13,587 nucleotides of DNA, taken from the NCBI GenBank assembly GCA_031256815.1, contig JAIRPU010000122.1, positions 1-13,587 on the forward strand, written 5' to 3'. Below are positions 6,633-13,467 of the stretch, one piece after another (the stretch's first letter is position 1; each line of letters begins with the position of its first letter). This DNA comes from Spirochaetaceae bacterium. GTDB taxonomy: Bacteria; Spirochaetota; Spirochaetia; Treponematales; Breznakiellaceae. The notes beneath the pieces are model-generated. The model made no database searches and was not told the origin of the DNA. It saw only the letters and a list, made by a program, of their open reading frames with translations. Made by a program: the position numbers and the translations under genes.

Positions 6633-7903
6633 TAAAAACTCCCCCTTGTTTTACTGTTCCATTCAACAATTAGTTCCGGCAAAGAAGATTTATACGCGCT
6701 GGATTCGCGTACAGCCTGCGAAATATACGGAAGTATAACATCTTTTTTTATTGCCGGCCAGTTTTCATTTAAGCGCGCCGGCGGAACAAGCGAAGCGGCC
6801 GGCGGTGTTCGTCCTAAAAGCCCTTCGTAGTATTTTGGAAAAAAAAATTCAGTTACAGAACGCATTGCCGAAAATCCGCCGGCAATGCCAAAATTTATTG
6901 TTTTAAGCTGCGTTTGCCTGCTTTTTTCCAAAAGCATATCCTGTGTGGTTTCGTTAAAAAACCATGCCGCAAAATGTTCCGCCGCTTTTTTTGCTTTTGC
7001 ATTTTTGTATATGGCAAAAGAAGGGATTTCTTCGGCAACAGGAATCATTTGATTGCGACAAACCCATTTTATATCAAACGCAGATTGATTTGCGCTGTCT
7101 AAATTCCAAAACTCATCGCTTGACATGGACGCAAAACGAATTCTGCCGTTCATTACAAGTTTTATTGCAGGATCAAAAAAATATTTGTATATAAAATCAT
7201 CTTCGGCCTGTATTCCGCCTGTAGAAGATTTTATCCATGTTTTAATTGTTTCTATGGATTCCTGCAGCGCTTCTTCGTTCCACGAAACAGTATTTTCTTT
7301 TGAACCTGCCGTGTAAGATTCATTAAATTCAGTGTTATATAAACACGCAATAAGATAAATAAATGCATCCTGCTTTTCCCATAAAGGAGAAAATCCAATC
7401 CGCTGCCAAATGCCGCTCTCATCTCGTTTATTAAATTCAATTCCTTCTTTTTCAAGTCCGGCAATATCGATAAAAGCTGAATCTTCTCCCCCCGGAGGCA
7501 TTTCTTTTAAAAATACGATAAGCGGTGCGTTAAAAGAAATTGGAATAACGCGCTGTGCGTTTTTGTCGCGTCCGGCTTCAAGCAGGGCAGGATAGAACAC
7601 ATCTTTATTTATTAATTTATTTTTGAACAGCGAATTTAAATTTGCAAACTGGTTAAATGCCGCGCGGTTATAAATATAATTTGATACTATAATATCCGGT
7701 TTTTTTTTGGCAGATAAAAGTTCGTGCAAAGGCTGTTCAACATACCGTACTTCTATTTTATAACCATTTTGCTGCGTATTATAATAATTTGCATAAACGG
7801 CAATTTCAGGACGGCAGGTCCATAATAAAGCATTACGGCGTTCTGAACATGAGCAGAAAATTATTGCGGCATAAAATATTATAAAAAAAAAGCCGGGTTT
7901 CAT
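6632..7903 (-). CDS. Orphan extracellular solute-binding lipoprotein (ABC family 1 type)
   Basis: This 423-residue protein has a signal peptide (residues 1-18, very Phe/Ile-rich) and a relaxed lipobox with Cys19 in IIFCSCS as the likely lipidated residue. The mature part resembles family 1 extracellular solute-binding proteins, which bind sugars or other small solutes for ABC importers. Seen features are the early domain KKPDIIVSNYIYNRAAFNQFANLNSLF, the PISFNAPLIVFLKE hinge block, and a late EEIPSFAIYKNAKAKKAAEHFAAWFFN block typical of the family. No permease or ATPase gene adjoins it, so its transport partner must lie elsewhere if it has one. It begins in a one-base overlap with the pdxK stop (TGATG) and has only weak Shine-Dalgarno signal, implying coupled translation. 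Several 9-base A or T runs occur in it. Ligand unknown; a link to vitamin B6 compounds is only a contextual guess. Confidence 0.8.
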   Translation of the reverse strand: MKPGFFFIIFYAAIIFCSCSERRNALLWTCRPEIAVYANYYNTQQNGYKIEVRYVEQPLHELLSAKKKPDIIVSNYIYNRAAFNQFANLNSLFKNKLINKDVFYPALLEAGRDKNAQRVIPISFNAPLIVFLKEMPPGGEDSAFIDIAGLEKEGIEFNKRDESGIWQRIGFSPLWEKQDAFIYLIACLYNTEFNESYTAGSKENTVSWNEEALQESIETIKTWIKSSTGGIQAEDDFIYKYFFDPAIKLVMNGRIRFASMSSDEFWNLDSANQSAFDIKWVCRNQMIPVAEEIPSFAIYKNAKAKKAAEHFAAWFFNETTQDMLLEKSRQTQLKTINFGIAGGFSAMRSVTEFFFPKYYEGLLGRTPPAASLVPPARLNENWPAIKKDVILPYISQAVRESSAYKSSLPELIVEWNSKTRGSF

Positions 7904-8718
7904 CAGGAATTAAAAACGATATTGCTGCGCCATGCGCACGGGTTACCGGGCCCCACCCATTTATTAAGCGCGAATCCGTTTTTTAAACTTGAAGTAATAA
8001 ATTTTTTTGCGCTTTTAACCGCTTCCGGCATTGTTGCGCCACGCGCAAGGGCAGCGGTTATGGCGGCCGATAATGTGCAGCCGGCGCCATGAGTCCAGCT
8101 TGTTTTAATTAATTCGTCTTCAATTTGAATAAATCCGCTGCCATCAAAAAAAACATCAACCGCACGTGAAGCGCCAGGCAGCCTGGGCCCTTTTATAAAT
8201 ACACTGCGCGCGCCTTTTGAATGAATTATTCGCGCAGCTTCCTCTATTTTTTTTATACTGTCTATATTTTTTATTCCGCTAAGCTGTTCCGCTTCAAATA
8301 TGTTTGGCGTTACAATGGCGGCAAGCGGCAATAGGTTTTTTGCAAGCGCATCATTTAATTCACTGTGAAGCGGCTCGCCTGAACCTTTGCAAACCATAAC
8401 CGGATCCAGTACATAATTTTTTATGTTGTAATTTGTTATATATTCGCGCACAAGCTCCACCGCAAAAAAACTTCCAAGCATACCGGACTTTGCAGAGTTT
8501 ACTCCAACTCCTTTAAATACAGTTTCGAGCTGGGAACGTAATGCCATTTCGTCAAGCGGAAAAACATTGTGCGACCATTCATTATCCGGATTCATTGTTG
8601 CAACAAGCGTAACCGCCGCCATACCGTAAACTCCATATTCCTCAAAGGTTTTTAAATCCGCCTCAAGGCCTGCGCCTCCAGACGCATCAGAACCTGCTAT
8701 CGTAGTAACTTTTATCAT
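7903..8718 (-). CDS. pdxK: Pyridoxal kinase, ThiD-like dual-cysteine type
   Basis: This 271-residue PfkB/ribokinase-family enzyme opens with TTIAGSDASGGAGLEADLKTF and resembles B. subtilis PdxK closely, including the TMNPDNEWSHNVFP and DPVMVCKG blocks. It would phosphorylate pyridoxal (and perhaps pyridoxine or hydroxymethylpyrimidine) with ATP, salvaging vitamin B6. Cys110 (VMVCKG) and Cys214 (THGAGCT) sit at the two positions that mark the dual-cysteine pyridoxal kinases, in which a cysteine forms a hemithioacetal with the substrate aldehyde. Such genes are often labelled thiD; the two cysteines favour pdxK. The ATG at 8718 is chosen over an upstream TTG (8814) because AGGAG lies 7 bases before it and the protein then starts like its relatives. 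It leads the operon pdxK, solute-binding protein, NUDIX, with a candidate promoter at 8786-8814. Confidence 0.88.
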   Translation of the reverse strand: MIKVTTIAGSDASGGAGLEADLKTFEEYGVYGMAAVTLVATMNPDNEWSHNVFPLDEMALRSQLETVFKGVGVNSAKSGMLGSFFAVELVREYITNYNIKNYVLDPVMVCKGSGEPLHSELNDALAKNLLPLAAIVTPNIFEAEQLSGIKNIDSIKKIEEAARIIHSKGARSVFIKGPRLPGASRAVDVFFDGSGFIQIEDELIKTSWTHGAGCTLSAAITAALARGATMPEAVKSAKKFITSSLKNGFALNKWVGPGNPCAWRSNIVFNS

Positions 8719-8725
8719 TGAAATG

Positions 8726-8730
8726 CTCCT
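8726..8730 (-). promoter_or_regulatory. Ribosome-binding site that sets the pdxK start
   Basis: On the minus strand AGGAG is followed by 7 bases and then the ATG at 8716-8718. The open frame continues 32 codons further upstream to a TTG, but that stretch is low-complexity, contains the candidate promoter, and has no homologous sequence that I recognise. Confidence 0.75.
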
Positions 8731-8785
8731 GTTAAAAATGTTCAAATTATTATTGCTATTTACAGCACTTGTTTTATAATTTTTA

Positions 8786-8814
8786 ATCTTAGTAAAAAAA
8801 CGTTGTTTGTTCAA
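8786..8814 (-). promoter_or_regulatory. Candidate sigma-70 promoter for the pdxK operon
   Basis: On the minus strand TTGAAC (8809-8814) and TAAGAT (8786-8791) are separated by exactly 17 bases. Transcription would start near 8779, giving a leader of about 60 bases before the pdxK ATG. I see no riboswitch-like structure in that leader. Confidence 0.45.
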
Positions 8815-8870
8815 GGTAACGCATTTTAGTTGTTGAAAACCAATAATAATGTGAATAATCTACAGAATAA

Positions 8871-8899
8871 TTGACATGGCGGCGTTTATTCTTCAAAAT
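8871..8899 (+). promoter_or_regulatory. Candidate promoter for the SDR / YidC-sulfatase pair
   Basis: A perfect -35 box TTGACA (8871-8876) is followed after 17 bases by CAAAAT (8894-8899), which matches 4 of 6 -10 bases. The start of transcription would fall near 8906, at or between the two candidate ATG codons (8902 and 8908), which would make the transcript leaderless or nearly so. The lack of a Shine-Dalgarno before these ATGs fits that idea. Evidence is motif-only. Confidence 0.4.
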
Positions 8900-8901
8900 G
8901 A

Positions 8902-9711
8902 ATGCGCATGAAAAGCGTAAGTATTGTTACCGGTGCAAGTTCCGGTATGGGCATGGAATTTGCGCGGGCGCTGGTTTCGCGTCCGGGGCTTGGCGAACTA
9001 TGGCTTATCGCCCGCCGTATTGAGCGCCTTCAATCTCTTGCCGCAGAGCTTAAAACAATAAATCCCGGGCTTGCAATCCGGCCTGTGGCTGCCGACTTAG
9101 GCGGCAGAGAAGGAGGGCGTGTTATAGCCGGCCTTCTTGAGGCGGCCGGCGGGCGCGGTGAAATTTTTATCGACACACTGGTAAACAACGCCGGTTTCGG
9201 CACATACGGAAACTTTGACGCCACAGCTATTGACCGCCAGCTTGACGAAATTGACCTTAATGTAACCTCTCTTACCGCAATAACTGGTATATGTCTGCCC
9301 TATCTTGAACGCGGCAGCCGAATTATTAACACGGCAAGTCTTGCCGCCTTTGCGCCTATGGGCGGTTTTGCCGTTTATGCAGCGAGTAAAGCTTATGTAC
9401 TCAATTTTACACTTGGACTTGCCGCCGAGCTTGAAGCAAAGGGAATTAAAGTAATTGCCCTTTGTCCAGGGCCGGTAGATACCGAGTTTTCCCGCGTGGC
9501 AAGCGAAGGCGTGCGAAATAAAGTTCTTCACGGAAAACCACCCGCAGCCGTAGTACGGCATTGTTTGACTTTACTTGAACGCGGTAAAAAAATCGCAATA
9601 ATGGCCCCCAAATGGCGCTTAAAATCATTTTTACCGCGTTTGTTTGGCCGGTTTTTTATAGCTAAAGTTACAATGCATACAGAAAAACGGCCTTCAAAAG
9701 GAGCGTTTTAA
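8902..9711 (+). CDS. Short-chain dehydrogenase/reductase (SDR)
   Basis: This 269-residue classical SDR has the nucleotide-binding motif TGASSGMG (residues 10-17), NNAG (95-98), the active-site Asn120, Ser146 (INTAS), and Tyr159-x3-Lys163 (YAASK). CPGPVDTEF (188-196) follows as usual. It would oxidise or reduce a hydroxyl/carbonyl group using NAD(P); Arg38-Arg39 after the second strand suggests NADPH preference. The shape resembles the DltE/YqjQ-like branch of SDRs, but the substrate is unknown. The basic, hydrophobic C-terminal tail (WRLKSFLPRLFGRFFIAKV) might contact membranes. Two in-frame ATGs (8902, 8908) are possible starts, neither with a Shine-Dalgarno. The stop is 2 bases before the YidC-sulfatase start, and that gene's AAAAGGAG site lies inside this coding region, so the two are almost certainly co-expressed. 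Local GC is high (about 65% around 9061-9120). Confidence 0.9.
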   Translation: MRMKSVSIVTGASSGMGMEFARALVSRPGLGELWLIARRIERLQSLAAELKTINPGLAIRPVAADLGGREGGRVIAGLLEAAGGRGEIFIDTLVNNAGFGTYGNFDATAIDRQLDEIDLNVTSLTAITGICLPYLERGSRIINTASLAAFAPMGGFAVYAASKAYVLNFTLGLAAELEAKGIKVIALCPGPVDTEFSRVASEGVRNKVLHGKPPAAVVRHCLTLLERGKKIAIMAPKWRLKSFLPRLFGRFFIAKVTMHTEKRPSKGAF

Positions 9712-9713
9712 CC

Positions 9714-12383
9714 ATGGCAGACATATTTTTTCTTGTTTTTATCTATCCATTAGAGACAGTTATTGAACTTGCATATCTTTTCGCGTGGCGTATTTGCAAG
9801 AACAGCGCCGTTGCTGTCGGGCTGTCGATAATCGGTGTAAGCGGCGTTGTGAACATATTGCTTTTGCCGCTCTACGCGGTTGCGGAAAAAGCGCAGAATG
9901 CCGAGCGGACATTACAAAAACGGCTTAAACCAAAAGTTGATAAAATCAAAGCGGCATTCAAAGGTGATGAACAATATATGATATTGCGGACGTACTACCG
10001 GCAAAATCATTATCATCCGCTCTATGCCCTGCGTGGAAGCCTTTCGGTTTTGATACAAGCGCCGTTTTTTATTGCCGCATATCATTTTCTATCAAACCTT
10101 GAAGCGCTGCGCGGAACGGCTTTTTTATTTTTGCGCGACCTTTCCGCGCCCGACATGATTTACGGGGGGGGGGGGGTAACTGTCAATTTACTTCCCTTTG
10201 TAATGACGCTGTGCAATATTGCTTCGGCTCTAATTTATTGCAAAGGGCTTTCGCTTAAAGAAACAATCCCGATTTTTTGCCTTCCCGCGCTCTTTCTTGT
10301 TTTGCTTTATAACGCTCCTTCCGGTCTTGTGCTTTATTGGACGTGCAACAATATATTCAGTTTGATAAAAAACAGCGTACACAAAAACGGCGTTATGCGA
10401 CGCATTTTTTTTGCCGCGATTGCCATATTGTCAATTTTGATTGCCGTGTACGTTATTTTTATACACAAAGGCGCATTGCATAAACGCATTATTATTTTCT
10501 GCGTCGCTATTGTACCGGCTGTCTTTTTTACACTTAAATTTTTTGGTATTAAAATTGCCCGCAAGACCCTGCCGGTAATTTTGGAAACAACAAAGAATAC
10601 ACGGGGCGTTTACACAGCCGCCTGCGCCGCGCTCGCGCTGCTTGCAGGGTTCGCGCTGCCCTCCCGCGTTATAGCTTCCAGCGTAGCCGAATTTTATATT
10701 CCGCAGTTGAGGCTAAACCCATTGCTGCTTGTTGGAATTAGCTTTTTGGAGGCGCTGGGATTTTTTGTGTGGTTTATGCTTGTTTTCGCTCTTGCCGGCG
10801 TAAAATACCGGCCCTTTCTGGCGGTGCTTATGTCGGCCATTTTTTGCGGCGCTCTGGCAAACACATATATTTTTGTTCGGGATTACGGTTTTATGACGAC
10901 CGATTTGCACCTTGCCACAGGGGTTCATGCCACTCCGCTGCCTGTGCTCGCGCTTAATATAATTTCTCTCTGCGTTATATTTTTCGCGGTAGTTTTTATA
11001 TTTGTAAAACGGCGCGAAGCTTTGCTGATGCGGGCGGTTTCAATGTGCGCTGCGGTTTTTGTTGTGTTAGGGTGTATAAACAGCGTCCAAATAATTAAAT
11101 ATAAACCGGAGGCCGGCCATGTCTCTGCGCTGCCGCAAAACGAAAAAATATACACGTTTTCCAAAACTGGAAAGAATGTGCTGGTAATTATGCTGGACAG
11201 GGCGATTTCCGGCTATGTGCCGTATATTTTTGCGGAAAAGCCTGAGTTAAACGATGTGTTTACCGGCTGGACATATTATCCTAATTGCATATCATTCGGC
11301 GGACATACGATTATCGGCGCTCCGGGTATTTTTGGCGGCTATGAATACACACCGCTGGAAATGCAAAAACGCGCCGTTTCGCAGTCATTTGCCGATAAAT
11401 ACAATGAATCTATGCAGGTAATGCCCAGGCTGCTTAAAAAAAATGGCTTTGATGTTACGGTAAGCGACCCGCTTTATTCAGGAAAATTTCCATATAGCGC
11501 ATGGCAAAATATTAGTATAAAAAATATCAAAGACCGTTATGTAGATTTTTATATGTCTTCACATTCCGGCAGTGTTCAATACGAAGATTACAATGCAATA
11601 CTTAAAAGAAGTCTGTTGTGGGTTTCGATTTTTAATTTTTCGCCGCTTGTACTGCGGAGTTTTGTTTATGACAAAGGCGATTACCTTGCCGTACTTCCGC
11701 ACAATTACGACCTTTCGTATTGGTCTTTAAAAAACTATGCCGCACTTTATTATCTTCCCCAAATAACAACTGTTACGGAAGACAATACGAATTACGCGGT
11801 GGTAATGGTGAATGATTTAACCCATTATCCCTCTTTTTTACAGGTGCCTGATTATGTTCCAATTTCGCCTGTTACCGACAAGGGCAGCGGGCCTTTCGCA
11901 AACGAAGACCACTACCATGCTAATATGGCGGCGTTTTTACTTTTGGGACAATGGTTTGACTATCTTAAAGAGCAAGGCGTTTATGACAACACGAAAATCA
12001 TTATCGTCTCCGACCATGGTTTTGATATTCCAAGTCCATTTCCGGATAATATTTTGCTTCTCTCTGGCGAACACTTAGAATTGTATACAGCACTGCTAAT
12101 GGTAAAGGACTTTAACGCGCACGGGGCGCTGCGCACAGATAAACCTTTTATGACCAATGCCGATACGCTTTCTCTGCTTGGCGGCGGAGTTTTTACAAAT
12201 ATGGAAAACCCTTTGAACGGAAAGCAGCTCTCCGTTCAGAAAGAAGGCGGTGTTACTATTAAAACTATCGCCGGATTTCGTCTTGATGAAAAAGAATACA
12301 ACGTCAAACCCGACGAATGGATGCACGTCCACGACAACATATTCGAGCCGTCCAACTGGAGCGCGGCGCGTGTAGAAAAATAA
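9714..12383 (+). CDS. YidC/Oxa1-like membrane domain fused to a sulfatase-type transferase domain
   Basis: One 889-residue frame joins two unrelated modules. Residues 1-225 resemble YidC/Oxa1 insertases: NILLLPLYAVAEKAQNAERT, the HPLYALRGSLSVLIQAPFF hairpin end, and APSGLVLYWTCNNIFSLIK. Residues about 229-460 hold six or so further hydrophobic segments. Residues about 486-830 form a sulfatase/alkaline-phosphatase-superfamily domain: VIMLDR with metal-ligand Asp495, a likely nucleophile Thr532 in SFGGHTIIG, and SDHGF with Asp767-His768. This layout, a multi-pass membrane part then an external sulfatase domain, is that of LtaS and of phosphoglycerol/phosphoethanolamine transferases, so transfer of a phospho-head-group to an envelope glycolipid or glycan is a reasonable guess. 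Asn47 occupies the place of the conserved groove arginine of true insertases. The frame crosses 13 G at 10164-10176 (codons 151-155), a predicted phase switch; it is intact here. AGGAG lies 10 bases before the ATG. Confidence 0.85.
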   Translation: MADIFFLVFIYPLETVIELAYLFAWRICKNSAVAVGLSIIGVSGVVNILLLPLYAVAEKAQNAERTLQKRLKPKVDKIKAAFKGDEQYMILRTYYRQNHYHPLYALRGSLSVLIQAPFFIAAYHFLSNLEALRGTAFLFLRDLSAPDMIYGGGGVTVNLLPFVMTLCNIASALIYCKGLSLKETIPIFCLPALFLVLLYNAPSGLVLYWTCNNIFSLIKNSVHKNGVMRRIFFAAIAILSILIAVYVIFIHKGALHKRIIIFCVAIVPAVFFTLKFFGIKIARKTLPVILETTKNTRGVYTAACAALALLAGFALPSRVIASSVAEFYIPQLRLNPLLLVGISFLEALGFFVWFMLVFALAGVKYRPFLAVLMSAIFCGALANTYIFVRDYGFMTTDLHLATGVHATPLPVLALNIISLCVIFFAVVFIFVKRREALLMRAVSMCAAVFVVLGCINSVQIIKYKPEAGHVSALPQNEKIYTFSKTGKNVLVIMLDRAISGYVPYIFAEKPELNDVFTGWTYYPNCISFGGHTIIGAPGIFGGYEYTPLEMQKRAVSQSFADKYNESMQVMPRLLKKNGFDVTVSDPLYSGKFPYSAWQNISIKNIKDRYVDFYMSSHSGSVQYEDYNAILKRSLLWVSIFNFSPLVLRSFVYDKGDYLAVLPHNYDLSYWSLKNYAALYYLPQITTVTEDNTNYAVVMVNDLTHYPSFLQVPDYVPISPVTDKGSGPFANEDHYHANMAAFLLLGQWFDYLKEQGVYDNTKIIIVSDHGFDIPSPFPDNILLLSGEHLELYTALLMVKDFNAHGALRTDKPFMTNADTLSLLGGGVFTNMENPLNGKQLSVQKEGGVTIKTIAGFRLDEKEYNVKPDEWMHVHDNIFEPSNWSAARVEK
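10164..10176 (+). repeat. Poly-G(13) tract, predicted phase-variation switch
   Basis: Thirteen consecutive G lie inside the YidC-sulfatase gene and encode Gly151-154 and the first base of Val155. With 13 G the frame is open. With 12 G the next codon is TAA at once. With 14 G a TAA is met at 10256-10258 after 27 altered codons. Tracts of this length slip often during replication and cause ON/OFF switching in T. pallidum and Campylobacter. No comparable G or C run was noticed elsewhere in the window. Confidence 0.8.
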
Positions 12384-12400
12384 CGCTTATAAGACGTGCG

Positions 12401-13459
12401 CTATTCTTCGGCGGGATACCAGTGCGGATGCAGAAAACTCAGATGGCAGGTTTCGCCTGCATTGATTCCTGCATCCCGCCGTCCCTTTTGCACACGGATT
12501 TCTGTTCCCTGCACATCAATTGCATAATCCACCACTTCGCCAAGAAACACCTTGCGTTTGACCGTGCCTGGCACGCCGCCTTCGGAAACAAAATCAATCT
12601 CCGAGGGTCGGCTTGCCAGCACAAGGCTATCTTTGCCGTTAAACGATTCATCCGGCATACGTGAAAAACGCAGATTCCCGCTTTCTCCGGCTTTTATGCC
12701 ATCCGCCGTTTTTTGCGCCGCGATAAAGTTGGAAAGCCCGATAAAGCTGAACACAAAACGGTTCGCCGGTTCGTTGTATACTTTTAACGGCGTGTCTATC
12801 TGCTGCACCACACCGAGTTTCATTACCAGAATCCGGTCGGAGAGCGCCATAGCCTCCGCCTGGTCGTGGGTAACATAAATTACGGTAAAGCCGTATTTTC
12901 GTTGTAAGTCTTTTATTTCAAAACGCATTTCTTCGCGCAGGTGCGGGTCAAGGCTGGAAAGAGGCTCGTCCAGCAACAGGACGCCTGGATTTATTGCCAG
13001 CGCACGGGCAAGAGCGACCCGCTGTTTACCGCCGCCGGAAAGATCAACCGGGCTTTTTTTCGCGTCATTCAGCAGATTTGTATGGGCAAGCGCTTCGTTG
13101 GCGCGTTTTTCAATCTCGCCTGCGGGAAGTCTTTTTAGCCGCAGTGGAAACGCGACATTTTCGTACACGCTCATGTGCGGCCAAATGGCAAAAGCCTGGA
13201 ACACCATGCCAAAATCGCGCTTTTCCGGCGGCAGGTAGTAGCCTTTCGACTTTGAGCTGATTAATTTATCGCCTACGGAAATTTCGCCTTCGTCCAGGTC
13301 TTCAAAGCCCGCTATCATACGCAGGGTTGTGGTTTTTCCGCAGCCTGAAGGGCCCAGCATCGAAAAACATTCACCCTTGTTCAGTTTAAGATTCAGCTTG
13401 TTTACGGCAATTACCTCGCCGAATTTCTTTGTAACATCGGTCAGCGTAACATATCCCAT
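12401..13459 (-). CDS. ABC importer ATPase, FbpC/PotA type (probably iron)
   Basis: This 352-residue protein is the ATP-hydrolysing subunit of a CUT1/Fe(3+)-type importer. Walker A is GPSGCGKT (residues 36-43), the Q-loop is FQAFAIWPHMSV with Gln88, the signature is LSGGGKQR (140-147), Walker B is VLLLDEP (160-166, Asp164-Glu165), and His198 lies in VTHDQAEAM. A C-terminal TOBE-like regulatory domain (about 285-350) completes the usual length. Ferric iron is the best guess for the FbpC/AfuC look, but polyamines, thiamine or phosphonates are possible. The signature has Gly where Gln is canonical. It follows the permease gene by 8 bases, with an AGGGGG ribosome-binding site overlapping the permease stop codon. 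It converges on the YidC-sulfatase gene with only 17 bases between them and no clear terminator. GC is well above that of the middle of the window. Confidence 0.9.
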   Translation of the reverse strand: MGYVTLTDVTKKFGEVIAVNKLNLKLNKGECFSMLGPSGCGKTTTLRMIAGFEDLDEGEISVGDKLISSKSKGYYLPPEKRDFGMVFQAFAIWPHMSVYENVAFPLRLKRLPAGEIEKRANEALAHTNLLNDAKKSPVDLSGGGKQRVALARALAINPGVLLLDEPLSSLDPHLREEMRFEIKDLQRKYGFTVIYVTHDQAEAMALSDRILVMKLGVVQQIDTPLKVYNEPANRFVFSFIGLSNFIAAQKTADGIKAGESGNLRFSRMPDESFNGKDSLVLASRPSEIDFVSEGGVPGTVKRKVFLGEVVDYAIDVQGTEIRVQKGRRDAGINAGETCHLSFLHPHWYPAEE

Positions 13460-13467
13460 GATTCCCC

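Noticed and set aside
8719..8814. TTG start at 8814 extending pdxK by 32 residues
   Set aside because: The extension is low-complexity, overlaps the candidate promoter, and a good AGGAG site sits before the internal ATG at 8718.
9097..9561. Long open frame antisense to the SDR gene
   Set aside because: It is a shadow of a clear SDR with all catalytic motifs; it has no recognisable domain and no ribosome-binding site was seen.
10164..10176. Poly-G tract as evidence of a pseudogene
   Set aside because: The frame is open across all 889 residues at the given length, with key sulfatase residues intact, so the gene is not broken in this sequence.
12379..12405. Imperfect hairpin between the convergent YidC-sulfatase and ABC ATPase genes
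   Set aside because: The 8-base arms have a mismatch, the loop is 11 bases and there is no T-run, so it is not a credible intrinsic terminator.
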